Source: an uncultured Selenomonadales bacterium (lineage in GTDB: Bacteria; Bacillota; Negativicutes; Selenomonadales; Selenomonadaceae). Taken from it: a stretch of 10,082 nt of DNA. This document shows positions 1 to 6,137 of the stretch, piece after piece. The position numbers and the translations under genes are program-made. The stretch covers positions 1 to 10,082 of the forward strand of contig CALGGP010000141.1 of assembly GCA_937915885.1 (NCBI GenBank). Reading direction: 5' to 3'. Positions within the stretch are counted from its first letter, which is position 1. Each line of letters starts with the position of its first letter. The notes under the pieces were generated by a model. That model searched no databases. It was given only the letters and a program-made list of their open reading frames with translations, and was not told the origin of the DNA.

Positions 1-132
1 CCGCCTCGAGCGGTGGAAGTCAGCATTGGCGCCGCCGGCGCAGGGTGGGAACCACGGGCTAAGTTGGGCGCCGACCTCGGGGGGCGGGTGCGCCGGCGGC
101 GCCCATATAATTCCTCGGCGGCGCCACAATAA
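1..132 (+). CDS. possible 3' end of an upstream gene (partial)
   Basis: Frame 1 is open from the first base to a TAA at 130-132, which would give about 43 C-terminal residues of a protein beginning outside the window. The stop lies 21 nt before the TTG start of the sigma gene, a spacing like that of other neighbours here. The start of the peptide (V-E-V-S-I-G-A) vaguely resembles a beta-barrel strand, but the end is Arg-rich and does not finish in the aromatic residue expected of an outer-membrane barrel. The segment is so GC-rich that open frames occur by chance; a second forward frame and a reverse frame are also open. It could equally be non-coding structured DNA. Confidence 0.25.
   Translation, partial: PPRAVEVSIGAAGAGWEPRAKLGADLGGRVRRRRPYNSSAAPQ
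27..126. repeat. GC-rich nested inverted repeats upstream of the sigma gene
   Basis: An 11-bp perfect inverted repeat pairs TGGCGCCGCCG (27-37) with CGGCGGCGCCA (116-126). Nested inside it, an 8-bp perfect stem pairs GGGCGCCG (66-73) with CGGCGCCC (97-104). The 94-104 arm could also pair with 27-37 at 10 of 11 positions, so mutually exclusive folds are possible. No U tract follows the inner stem, so it is not a standard terminator. GC content is far above that of the flanking genes. Confidence 0.5.
106..111 (+). promoter_or_regulatory. candidate -10 element upstream of the sigma gene
   Basis: A perfect TATAAT lies 42 nt before the TTG start. No recognisable -35 hexamer occurs about 17 bp upstream (that stretch is G-rich) and there is no extended TG, so the assignment rests on the -10 alone. 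It lies between the arms of the outer inverted repeat. Confidence 0.35.
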
Positions 133-138
133 AAATAT

Positions 139-148
139 GAGGAGGTGA
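139..148 (+). promoter_or_regulatory. ribosome binding site deciding the TTG start of the sigma gene
   Basis: GAGGAGGTGA-type Shine-Dalgarno sequence. From the GGAGG core (141-145) there are 8 nt to the TTG at 154. The GTG at 145 lies inside this site and therefore cannot be the normal start. Confidence 0.75.
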
Positions 149-153
149 GGACA

Positions 154-765
154 TTGGAAAAATATCTGCGCGAACTCTCAAAAGTCAAGACGCTCGAGCC
201 CGACGAAGAATACGATCTCTGGCGCCGCTTCAAAATGTTTCACGACGCCTCCGCGCGGAGCCGCCTCATCGAATCGTATCAGCCGCTCGTGTTCAAACAG
301 GCGCTCCCCTATCGCGACCTGCCCGACGTCATGGATTTGATCCAAGAGGGCACCGTCGGACTGATCGAATCCGTCGAGAGCTACGAGCCCGAGCGCGGCG
401 TCGCGTTCAGCCTCTACGCCGTTCATCGAATCCGCGGCAGAATGTTTGACTTCCTCCGTCGACAGGGACGCGCTCAACCTTCGCGCGAATCCGATTACTC
501 CGAGCAAGCCGATCGATTGTCGGACGCGGGACCTTCGGTATCGGAATTGGCGGAGACGCATGAACTGTTCGCTCACCTCCACGCGGCACTCGAGCGCCTT
601 CCGAGCAACGAACGGGCGGTGCTCGAATCGATCTACATCGAAAGTCAAGAGGCAAAAACCGTGGCGGGACGTCTGAAGTTGAGCGTGTCGCACATCTATC
701 GATTGCAAAAACAGGGCATCCGACGAATCAGAGGAATGTTGGCGCGGTTCGTCAAGAATTTTTGA
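154..765 (+). CDS. sigma-70 family RNA polymerase sigma factor (two-domain, lacks region 3)
   Basis: A 203-residue sigma factor that should direct RNA polymerase to a dedicated promoter set. Residues 1-27 (YLREL..., EPDEEYDLW) resemble the end of sigma-70 region 1.2. Region 2 spans about 38-105, with the core-binding and -10 recognition stretch DLIQEGTVGLIESVESYEPE and the following SLYAVHRIRGRMFDFLRRQ. Region 4 spans about 146-198, with LPSNERAVL leading into the helix-turn-helix (TVAGRLKLSVSHIYRLQKQG). There is no room for region 3 between them, an arrangement close to ECF or small alternative factors, although region 2 reads more like group 3 sigma factors. No anti-sigma gene is recognisable next door. 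The TTG start is chosen for its Shine-Dalgarno spacing. The family call is firm; the regulon is unknown. Confidence 0.9.
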   Translation: MEKYLRELSKVKTLEPDEEYDLWRRFKMFHDASARSRLIESYQPLVFKQALPYRDLPDVMDLIQEGTVGLIESVESYEPERGVAFSLYAVHRIRGRMFDFLRRQGRAQPSRESDYSEQADRLSDAGPSVSELAETHELFAHLHAALERLPSNERAVLESIYIESQEAKTVAGRLKLSVSHIYRLQKQGIRRIRGMLARFVKNF

Positions 766-790
766 TGAAACGTATTGATTATGATATAAT
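762..790 (+). promoter_or_regulatory. promoter for the envelope genes (TTGATG-N17-TATAAT)
   Basis: The -35 TTGATG (762-767) overlaps the stop codon of the sigma gene. A 17-bp spacer follows, then a perfect -10 TATAAT (785-790). Transcription would start near 797, about 30 nt before the ATG at 826. It looks like a housekeeping-type promoter and lets the downstream genes be expressed independently of the sigma gene. Confidence 0.7.
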
Positions 791-825
791 CGAAGGCAAT
801 CTTGACGGGAACGAAGGTGAGACCG

Positions 826-1473
826 ATGGAGGAAAGACGAATCAAATTGCGTCGACACATACAAGCGGCGCGGGCGTGGCTGTTGCAGGCGGACAAATCG
901 CTCGAGCGCGAAAACGACGTGCAGGGCGATCTGAAATTGATGTTGGCGCGCGCGGAGTTGGCGCAAACGCGGTCGTCACGTCGGGCGTGGGCGAAAAAAA
1001 TATTACCGGCGTTGACGGCGCTGACGATAGCGGGCGCAGTGCTGTTGAGCGATGATCCCGTCGCCTCGGATGAAGAGTTGCCTCCGCCGTTGCAAACGGC
1101 AATAGTCGAGCCGACGTTGATCGAGCAGCCGTTGATCGAACCGCCGGTGCTCAAACCGCCGTCGGAAATTCGACCCGACGAATTGATGATGTTGCCGCCC
1201 GATCCTCCGCCCGCTGAGCCGATCGAAGAGCCGATAGAAGAACCGATCGTCGAGCCGACATATGAGGCGCCGATATACGAGGAGCCGATCGAGCCGATTG
1301 ACGAGCCGGTAACGGAATATGAGGCGCCGCCAATCGAATATTACGAGCCGACGTACGAACCGACATATGAGGAGCCGACATACGAGGCGCCGAAATATGA
1401 GGCGGCGGTCGTGCCGAACGAAGACATACAACAGCTGATGCTGGACGCGGGGCAAATACTTCGCGCGAAATGA
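826..1473 (+). CDS. inner-membrane protein with Pro/Glu/Tyr-rich repeat tail, function unknown
   Basis: A 215-residue protein I do not recognise. The ATG at 826 follows an AAGGTGAG ribosome binding site. Residues 1-58 are basic and helical. Residues about 59-75 (ILPALTALTIAGAVLLS) form one membrane segment preceded by RRAWAKK, so the N-terminus should be cytoplasmic. Residues 85-196 are a low-complexity Pro/Glu/Tyr region with repeated EEPI, EAPxYE and EPTYE units, expected to be extended and to reach across the periplasm or cell wall. The end, NEDIQQLMLDAGQILRAK, is a compact helix-like motif that recurs in the degenerate copy just downstream. The TM-plus-Pro/Glu layout recalls the TonB spacer, but no TonB C-terminal domain is present. 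It lies directly upstream of bamA, whose N-terminus has a similar acidic Pro-rich linker; a role in the envelope is inferred from this only. Confidence 0.8.
   Translation: MEERRIKLRRHIQAARAWLLQADKSLERENDVQGDLKLMLARAELAQTRSSRRAWAKKILPALTALTIAGAVLLSDDPVASDEELPPPLQTAIVEPTLIEQPLIEPPVLKPPSEIRPDELMMLPPDPPPAEPIEEPIEEPIVEPTYEAPIYEEPIEPIDEPVTEYEAPPIEYYEPTYEPTYEEPTYEAPKYEAAVVPNEDIQQLMLDAGQILRAK
1230..1400 (+). repeat. imperfect short tandem repeats coding the EEPI / EPTYE units
   Basis: Degenerate 12-18 nt units built on GAGCCGATCGAA- and GAGCCGACATATGAG-like sequence repeat through the 3' half of the gene and encode the Pro/Glu/Tyr-rich tail. Such arrays are prone to slipped-strand gain and loss of units, which may relate to the duplicated gene tail that follows. 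Confidence 0.7.
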
Positions 1474-1480
1474 AGGAGGA
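1473..1480 (+). promoter_or_regulatory. orphan ribosome binding site
   Basis: AAGGAGGA directly follows the stop codon of the Pro/Glu-rich gene, but no ATG, GTG or TTG of a plausible gene lies 5-12 nt downstream. The ATG at 1470 overlapping the stop gives only a five-codon frame ending at TAA 1484. The site matches the functional bamA ribosome binding site at 1617-1626 and appears to have been stranded by a tandem duplication. Confidence 0.6.
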
Positions 1481-1486
1481 AGTATA

Positions 1487-1616
1487 AGCGGAACCGATAA
1501 ATCCGATTGGCGCGGCGGCAAATGAGGCGCCGACATACGAAGCGGCGGCGGTCGTACTGAACGGAGACATACAACAGCTGATGTCGGAGGCGTGGCAGAT
1601 ACTCCGCACGAAATGA
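1487..1616 (+). pseudogene. degenerate tandem copy of the 3' end of the Pro/Glu-rich gene
   Basis: From 1524 to 1628 the DNA repeats 1384-1485 at an offset of 140-143 nt (one extra GCG codon), through the stop codon and the following AAGGAGGAAGTA. Read in its own frame it gives NEAPTYEAAAVVLNGDIQQLMSEAWQILRTK in pieces that match the C-terminus of the upstream protein, then TGA at 1614-1616. The frame is open from just after TAA 1484-1486 but has no ATG, GTG or TTG start, and it is out of phase with the intact gene. It therefore looks like a leftover gene tail and not a working gene. The substitutions between the copies mean the event is not very recent. Confidence 0.75.
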
Positions 1617-1626
1617 AGGAGGAAGT
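1617..1626 (+). promoter_or_regulatory. ribosome binding site deciding the TTG start of bamA
   Basis: AAGGAGGAAG; the GGAGG core (1619-1623) is 8 nt from the TTG at 1632. This start yields a well-formed signal peptide, which supports it over any ATG further downstream. Confidence 0.75.
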
Positions 1627-1631
1627 AATTT

Positions 1632-3764
1632 TTGAGCGTGTTGAAGCGAATGAAAAGGGCACGAGCGACGGCGCTGGCGACGGTGTTGACAATGCTGTCG
1701 ACAACGTCGGTGCTGGCGTCGGAGGAAAATCCGATAGAGACGATAGAGCCGTTCGAGGAGTCGGCGGAAGAATTTGTCGCGTTTGACGAAGACGAGCCCG
1801 AAACAGTGTCGGAGCCGTTTGAAGAATCGATCGAAAAGCCCGAAGTGCCGATTGATCCGATAGCGGAGCGACCGCTCGATCCGATAGCGCCGAGCGATCC
1901 GACCGAGCCGATTGAATCACTCGAGCCGATAAAAGAACCGACGGATCAACCGTTGGATCAGTCGATGGCTCAACCGACGATTGATGAGGCGACGGGTCAA
2001 CCGATCGCGCGCCCGACGACAGTGACGAATCCGCCTTCGGAATATGATCTCGGACCGTTGGAGCCCGAACATGACGAGCCTGTTGTTGATCCGAATCGGG
2101 TTGAAGAAATTATGCGCCCGTACGAGGGCAAAACGATCGTCGACATCGAATTTGACGGGGCGTCGGAAAAAACGCTGCCGACTGTCCGCGCGGCGATGGC
2201 TCAACACGTGGGCGACACGTTCACGCTGGCGACGGTGATGCGGGATCGGGAATCGATCATGAACACGGGCTATTTCTCGGACATGTATCAGACGATAGAC
2301 GAGGTGCCGGAGGGCGTAGTCGTCAAATATCATCTGATAGAAAATCCGATCCTGCGGGGCATTGAGATCACGGGCAACGAGGTCGAGAAGCTCGAGGACT
2401 TGGAAAAAGTCTTAACCATGCGCAAGGGCGAAGTGCTCAACAGTTCGGTGTTGCAGGAAGACGTAGAAGAGCTGCAGAATCGGTATCGCGAGGACGGCTA
2501 CATCCTGATGAAAGTGACGGACATGAATCTCGACAAGGACGGGATATTGCATCTGAAGATCAACGAAGGCATTTTGGAAGGGTATGCGGTCAAGGGCAAT
2601 AAAAAAACGAAGGACAAAGTGATCCTTCGCGAGATGCGGCAGAAGCCGGGCGAAGTATTCAACTCGAAGTCCGCGCGGCGCTCGATGCAACGCGTTTATA
2701 ATCTGGGCTTTTTCGAGGACGTCAACATCAAAATGAATCCGGGCGTGGAGCCGAACGCGGTGATCATGGAGGTCAACGTCAAGGAAAAACGGACGGGGAC
2801 ATTCGGAATTGGCGCGGGCTATTCGTCGGAGGACGGCATCATCGGAATGGTGTCGATCGCTGATACGAACTTCAGAGGCGTGGGCGACTCGGTGAGCTTG
2901 ACGTATGAAATGAGCGGCGACGACGAGGACGCGCATGGAATTGTATTTGCGTATCGTAAGCCGTGGCTGGATCATCGAGAGACGGCGGGGTTGTTGCGGG
3001 TGTACAATCGGACGTATGAATACGACGATTATGATACGCGCGGTCGATTGAAGGAAGAATATATGAGAAAGTATTCGGGCGGCGAATTTACATTCAGTCG
3101 ACCGATGAGTGAGTACTCGACGAATTATCTGACGTTGCGGCATCGCAAAGACGATTATGTAAAGCATGTGTCGAGCGGCAACGCGGGGAATCGTTCGGGC
3201 TCGGACGGCTCGAGTTGGCGTAAAAATAATTTCGGTGTGACGCGTTCGGTGACGATGGAGCATGTGACGGACACTCGGGACAATGTATATAATCCGACGG
3301 AGGGCTCGCGGGTAAATTTATCGGCGGAGTTCGGCGGCTGGCTGGGCGGCGACTTTGACTTTCAGAAGTACGGGATCGATCATCAGGCGTACTTCAAAGC
3401 AGGGCATGTGCAGGTGTGGGCGTTGCGCGCTCGCTACGGAGTCGGTCACGGCGACATCTCGGAGTTCAACCAATATCGGATCGGCGGGCAGGACAGTCTG
3501 CGCGGCTATCGTGAGGATCAATTTCGGGGCGATCGAATGACGTCGGGGACGCTCGAATACAGATTCCCGCTGTTTAATAAAGTGCAGGGCGCGCTGTTCA
3601 CCGATTGGGGCGCGGCGTGGATGACGGGATTCAAGCCGGAAGACTTCCACGGCTCGGTCGGCATGGGGGTGGCGTTGATGACGCCGCTCGGACCGTTGCG
3701 CCTTGACTACGGGCGCGGCTCGCAGGGCGGACGATTACATTTCTCGGTCGGCGGCGCGTTCTGA
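1632..3764 (+). CDS. bamA: outer membrane protein assembly factor BamA (Omp85 family)
   Basis: A 710-residue Omp85 protein that folds and inserts beta-barrel proteins into the outer membrane. Residues 1-29 are a signal peptide (basic KRMKRAR, then ATALATVLTMLSTTSVLA, with cleavage likely before Ser30). Residues 31-165 are an acidic, Pro-rich linker with many EPI/DPI units. Three POTRA domains follow at about 168-238, 241-313 and 314-387; E. coli BamA has five. The barrel spans about 388-710, with the KPWLD stretch at 443-447, the conserved loop-6 motif LRGY at 623-626 (GGQDSLRGYREDQF) and a C-terminal Phe. The protein starts at TTG 1632 behind a strong ribosome binding site and is followed by a terminator. 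A TamA or other Omp85 relative is possible, but three POTRAs and the absence of a TamB partner fit a diderm-Firmicute BamA. The long N-terminal linker is the odd feature. Confidence 0.93.
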   Translation: MSVLKRMKRARATALATVLTMLSTTSVLASEENPIETIEPFEESAEEFVAFDEDEPETVSEPFEESIEKPEVPIDPIAERPLDPIAPSDPTEPIESLEPIKEPTDQPLDQSMAQPTIDEATGQPIARPTTVTNPPSEYDLGPLEPEHDEPVVDPNRVEEIMRPYEGKTIVDIEFDGASEKTLPTVRAAMAQHVGDTFTLATVMRDRESIMNTGYFSDMYQTIDEVPEGVVVKYHLIENPILRGIEITGNEVEKLEDLEKVLTMRKGEVLNSSVLQEDVEELQNRYREDGYILMKVTDMNLDKDGILHLKINEGILEGYAVKGNKKTKDKVILREMRQKPGEVFNSKSARRSMQRVYNLGFFEDVNIKMNPGVEPNAVIMEVNVKEKRTGTFGIGAGYSSEDGIIGMVSIADTNFRGVGDSVSLTYEMSGDDEDAHGIVFAYRKPWLDHRETAGLLRVYNRTYEYDDYDTRGRLKEEYMRKYSGGEFTFSRPMSEYSTNYLTLRHRKDDYVKHVSSGNAGNRSGSDGSSWRKNNFGVTRSVTMEHVTDTRDNVYNPTEGSRVNLSAEFGGWLGGDFDFQKYGIDHQAYFKAGHVQVWALRARYGVGHGDISEFNQYRIGGQDSLRGYREDQFRGDRMTSGTLEYRFPLFNKVQGALFTDWGAAWMTGFKPEDFHGSVGMGVALMTPLGPLRLDYGRGSQGGRLHFSVGGAF

Positions 3765-3781
3765 CGATCGAATAAAAAAAT

Positions 3782-3811
3782 AAAGGCTGCTCATCGACGG
3801 GCGGCTTTTTT
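3782..3811 (+). terminator. Rho-independent terminator after bamA
   Basis: An 11-bp stem (AAAGGCTGCTC at 3782-3792 pairing with GGGCGGCTTTT, including G-U pairs) has a 6-nt loop ATCGAC and runs into six T residues (3806-3811). It lies 17 nt after the bamA stop and separates the envelope block from the kinase operon. Confidence 0.9.
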
Positions 3812-3846
3812 GTTTGCGCTTAAATCATCGCCCGATAAAAAAAGAA

Positions 3847-3875
3847 TTGATCTGCCTCCTTCTCCGTTTTATAAT
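3847..3875 (+). promoter_or_regulatory. promoter of the kinase/phosphatase operon (TTGATC-N17-TATAAT)
   Basis: -35 TTGATC (3847-3852), 17-bp spacer, perfect -10 TATAAT (3870-3875). The predicted start point is G3882 or A3883, so the transcript would begin with a run of ten A residues (3883-3892). The leader to the ATG at 3926 is about 44 nt. The intergenic stretch 3812-3925 holds nothing else that I can identify. Confidence 0.8.
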
Positions 3876-3925
3876 AGGAGTGAAAAAAAAAACAGATAGT
3901 ATCATGCGGAAGGAGGCACGACGGA

Positions 3926-5539
3926 ATGAGCTCGGAAAATCTGCAGGGGTTACAACTTCAATTTTTGGAGCATCTTTGTTTGGGTTGCATGACGTATCGA
4001 AAAAATCTCGACGAGCCATGCTCATGCGGCTGGCGCGACGACAGTCAAAATGATCGTCATCAATTATGTTCGGGTTCGTCGCTCGCCGGAAGATACATGG
4101 TTGGGCGCGTTTTGGGTGAAGGCGGCTTCGGCATCACGTATCTCGGTTGGTCTATCAAACAGAACAAAAAAGTTGCGATCAAAGAATTTTTCCCCGGTAA
4201 AAAATATGTCCGACGCGATGATGATCGTTATACGGTGACTCCGATCGGCGGCAGCGAATTCAATCAAAAGTTTCAAGGTGAGTGCCGGAAATTCTTCGAC
4301 GAGTATCAACGCGTTGCAGCCTTCGACGCCGATCCGAACATCGTCCGCGCGGAAGATTGCTTCAATGAAAATGGAACGGCTTATATCGTCATGGAATTTG
4401 TCGAGGGAAAAACTCTCGCGCAATATATCAATATCAACGGTCGCATGACATTCAACGATGCTGTAAACGTGTTGGCGCCGTTGGCGGATTCGCTGGAGCG
4501 GATGCACGCTCAAAATCTCATTCATCGAGACATCAGCCCCGAGAATATCATGCTCACCGACAATAAAACAGTAAAACTGTTGGACTTCGGAATCGCGCGG
4601 GAGTTTTCGTCGTCGATCAAAATCGCCAAAGGACTGACGGAGTCTTATAAGGAAGGTTATTCGCCGCTGGAACAATACTTCAGGTTCGGCGACCAAGGCT
4701 CTTGGACAGATGAATATGCTTTGGCTGCGACCATATATTTTGCGATCACCGACAGCGTTCCGACCGAGGCGATGGAGAGATCCAACGGCGCGGAGCTCAT
4801 CAAGCCGACGCAATTGGGAGCCGTCATTACGTCCGAGCAAGAAAAAAGTCTTTTAAAAGGCATGTCGATAAAATACGAGGATCGATATCCGACGGTGCGG
4901 GAATTTTACAATGCGTTGACGGGCAAAAATCAATCCGCAAAACCGTCGGGCGATTATCCGAACGGAGTTGATCCGCGCGGAGTATTCGCCGTCCTGCTCG
5001 AAAAAATAAGAACCCTGCCGCAATGGTTTGCGCCCGCCGTCATCGTCGCGCTTGGAGCCCTCGTCATTTTGTCGTCCGAATCGAAAGGCGAAGACAATCC
5101 GTCGTCAACATTGAAAACTTCGATGAATGTCTCTTCGCAATCGGAACAGGCACAATCGGCGCCGTCAACAAATTCCGAACGACCACAGTCAACACCTCCG
5201 CCTGCGCCGACAAGCGAACATCCCGCCGTCAAAACTTTAAAGGATTTTCATGAAAGCATTACGCAACGGAACTTGAGCCAAGCGTTTAATTGTCTCGATT
5301 CCGACATGCAACATCACATGGGCGGCTTCGACAGTTGGGCGTCGGGCTTTGCGACAACCGTCAGCAGCACGCCACTCGATATAAAAATCATCGACGAAAT
5401 GTCCGATCGTGTCGTCTTGAATTACATGTTGGAGGCGGTTGATAATCCCGGCGGCAAAAATTATTTCGACGGAACCGCCGTTCTGATCAAAACGGGCTTC
5501 GGTTGGCGGATTGCCGACATCAAAAATAAAGTCCGCTGA
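3926..5539 (+). CDS. Hanks-type serine/threonine protein kinase with zinc ribbon, TM segment and extracytoplasmic domain
   Basis: A 537-residue transmembrane Ser/Thr kinase. An N-terminal zinc-ribbon-like motif has Cys18, Cys21, Cys32 and Cys34. The kinase domain spans about 56-335: glycine loop GEGGFG (64-69), ATP-anchoring Lys86 in VAIKEFFP, catalytic HRDISPEN (200-207) and DFG (220-222). GYSPLEQY stands where eukaryotic kinases have APE, a form common in bacterial homologues. HRDISPEN has Ser where many family members have Lys. All other key residues are present, so it should be active. A Pro-rich juxtamembrane stretch leads to one TM helix at about 369-384, a Ser/Pro-rich linker and a C-terminal extracytoplasmic domain at 432-537 that resembles small NTF2-like folds and may sense a signal. 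It is the first gene of the operon, with GGAGG 9 nt before the ATG. PP2C and FHA genes downstream are its likely partners. Confidence 0.93.
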   Translation: MSSENLQGLQLQFLEHLCLGCMTYRKNLDEPCSCGWRDDSQNDRHQLCSGSSLAGRYMVGRVLGEGGFGITYLGWSIKQNKKVAIKEFFPGKKYVRRDDDRYTVTPIGGSEFNQKFQGECRKFFDEYQRVAAFDADPNIVRAEDCFNENGTAYIVMEFVEGKTLAQYININGRMTFNDAVNVLAPLADSLERMHAQNLIHRDISPENIMLTDNKTVKLLDFGIAREFSSSIKIAKGLTESYKEGYSPLEQYFRFGDQGSWTDEYALAATIYFAITDSVPTEAMERSNGAELIKPTQLGAVITSEQEKSLLKGMSIKYEDRYPTVREFYNALTGKNQSAKPSGDYPNGVDPRGVFAVLLEKIRTLPQWFAPAVIVALGALVILSSESKGEDNPSSTLKTSMNVSSQSEQAQSAPSTNSERPQSTPPPAPTSEHPAVKTLKDFHESITQRNLSQAFNCLDSDMQHHMGGFDSWASGFATTVSSTPLDIKIIDEMSDRVVLNYMLEAVDNPGGKNYFDGTAVLIKTGFGWRIADIKNKVR

Positions 5540-5561
5540 CATTCTATCGGAGGAATATTTT

Positions 5562-6119
5562 ATGGATCAAATCAAATTTCCGTGGATTGCGGCGGCATTG
5601 GCAATCATCGCGGCGATAGCATGTTTCTGCAACATGAACAAAACACAAACACAGTTGAGCGCCGCTCGCGAAAAACTCTCCATCGCCGTCGATCTGTTGG
5701 ACGATAAGGATAAAAAATTACATAACGCGGCGGATTCGCTCGATTACAACGAAAAACTTGAGGCAACCGCGAAATTCATGCTCGAGGCAGTGCATGATAC
5801 GTTCGGGCGCGCCTCCGATTCTTTTTATTCCGAGTCAGGAATTTTGCTCCTGCAGGTCGGCGGCAAGCCCGAAAAATTTGTTGTCCATTCAACCGTGAAG
5901 GGCAACGTTTATTTTAAACTCTTGGGAGATGACGGTAATGATCTTCAGTACAAAACGCGGTGGAGCCGCGATACCAAAGGTCGGTGGTTGAGCACACAAT
6001 TTAAAAACGGGCTGGCAGATTTTCAAGTGACGCCCGGCAATTCGCGCGGCTACAACATCATTCACTTCTCGAACGACGCCAATAAGGAGACTTTTGATGT
6101 GCTGGTGATTGTGCTCTGA
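5562..6119 (+). CDS. single-pass membrane coiled-coil protein with conserved C-terminal domain (paralogue 1)
   Basis: A 185-residue protein of unrecognised family. The ATG at 5562 follows a CGGAGGA ribosome binding site, 22 nt after the kinase stop. Residues 7-23 form a TM segment close to the N-terminus. Residues about 27-65 form a coiled-coil-like helix (repeated Leu/Ala spacing in QLSAAREKLSIAVDLLDDKD). The C-terminal domain, 70-185, is rich in beta-strand-like stretches and ends with VTPGNSRGYNIIHFSNDA and FDVLVIVL. The next gene encodes the same layout and the same domain, so the two are tandem paralogues. This copy has no zinc ribbon. The domain probably lies outside the cytoplasm, and the position between kinase and FHA genes suggests it works with, or is controlled by, the signalling module. 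No function can be assigned. Confidence 0.85.
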   Translation: MDQIKFPWIAAALAIIAAIACFCNMNKTQTQLSAAREKLSIAVDLLDDKDKKLHNAADSLDYNEKLEATAKFMLEAVHDTFGRASDSFYSESGILLLQVGGKPEKFVVHSTVKGNVYFKLLGDDGNDLQYKTRWSRDTKGRWLSTQFKNGLADFQVTPGNSRGYNIIHFSNDANKETFDVLVIVL

Positions 6120-6137
6120 ATCGGGAGGAATAATTTT

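Noticed and set aside
40..60. T-box-like sequence (AGGGTGG then ACC) upstream of the sigma gene
   Set aside because: The match to the antiterminator consensus has an extra base and A for G in the GCG part, no terminator with a U run follows, and the downstream gene is not a tRNA synthetase or amino-acid gene.
66..104. Intrinsic terminator at the 8-bp GC stem
   Set aside because: The loop is 23 nt and the stem is followed by ATATAATTCC, not a T tract.
178..966. Antisense open frame of 262 codons opposite the sigma gene
   Set aside because: The sense strand encodes a clear sigma factor; the antisense translation has no recognisable domain and arises from codon bias.
826..1473. TonB
   Set aside because: The TM plus Pro/Glu spacer is TonB-like, but the C-terminal TonB domain is missing and no ExbB or ExbD gene is nearby.
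1592..1786. Short forward frame overlapping the bamA start
   Set aside because: Gly/Asp/Val-rich shadow of the bamA signal and linker codons in another frame. The ribosome binding site spacing fits the TTG at 1632 better, and only that frame gives a signal peptide.
1003..1920. Long antisense open frame (305 codons) opposite the Pro/Glu-rich genes
   Set aside because: It mirrors the biased repeat codons of the sense strand, is low-complexity Arg/Ser/Leu-rich, crosses the boundaries of two well-supported genes and has no ribosome binding site.
2412..3263. Antisense open frame of 283 codons opposite bamA
   Set aside because: It is a shadow of bamA codon usage, with no domain or start signal.
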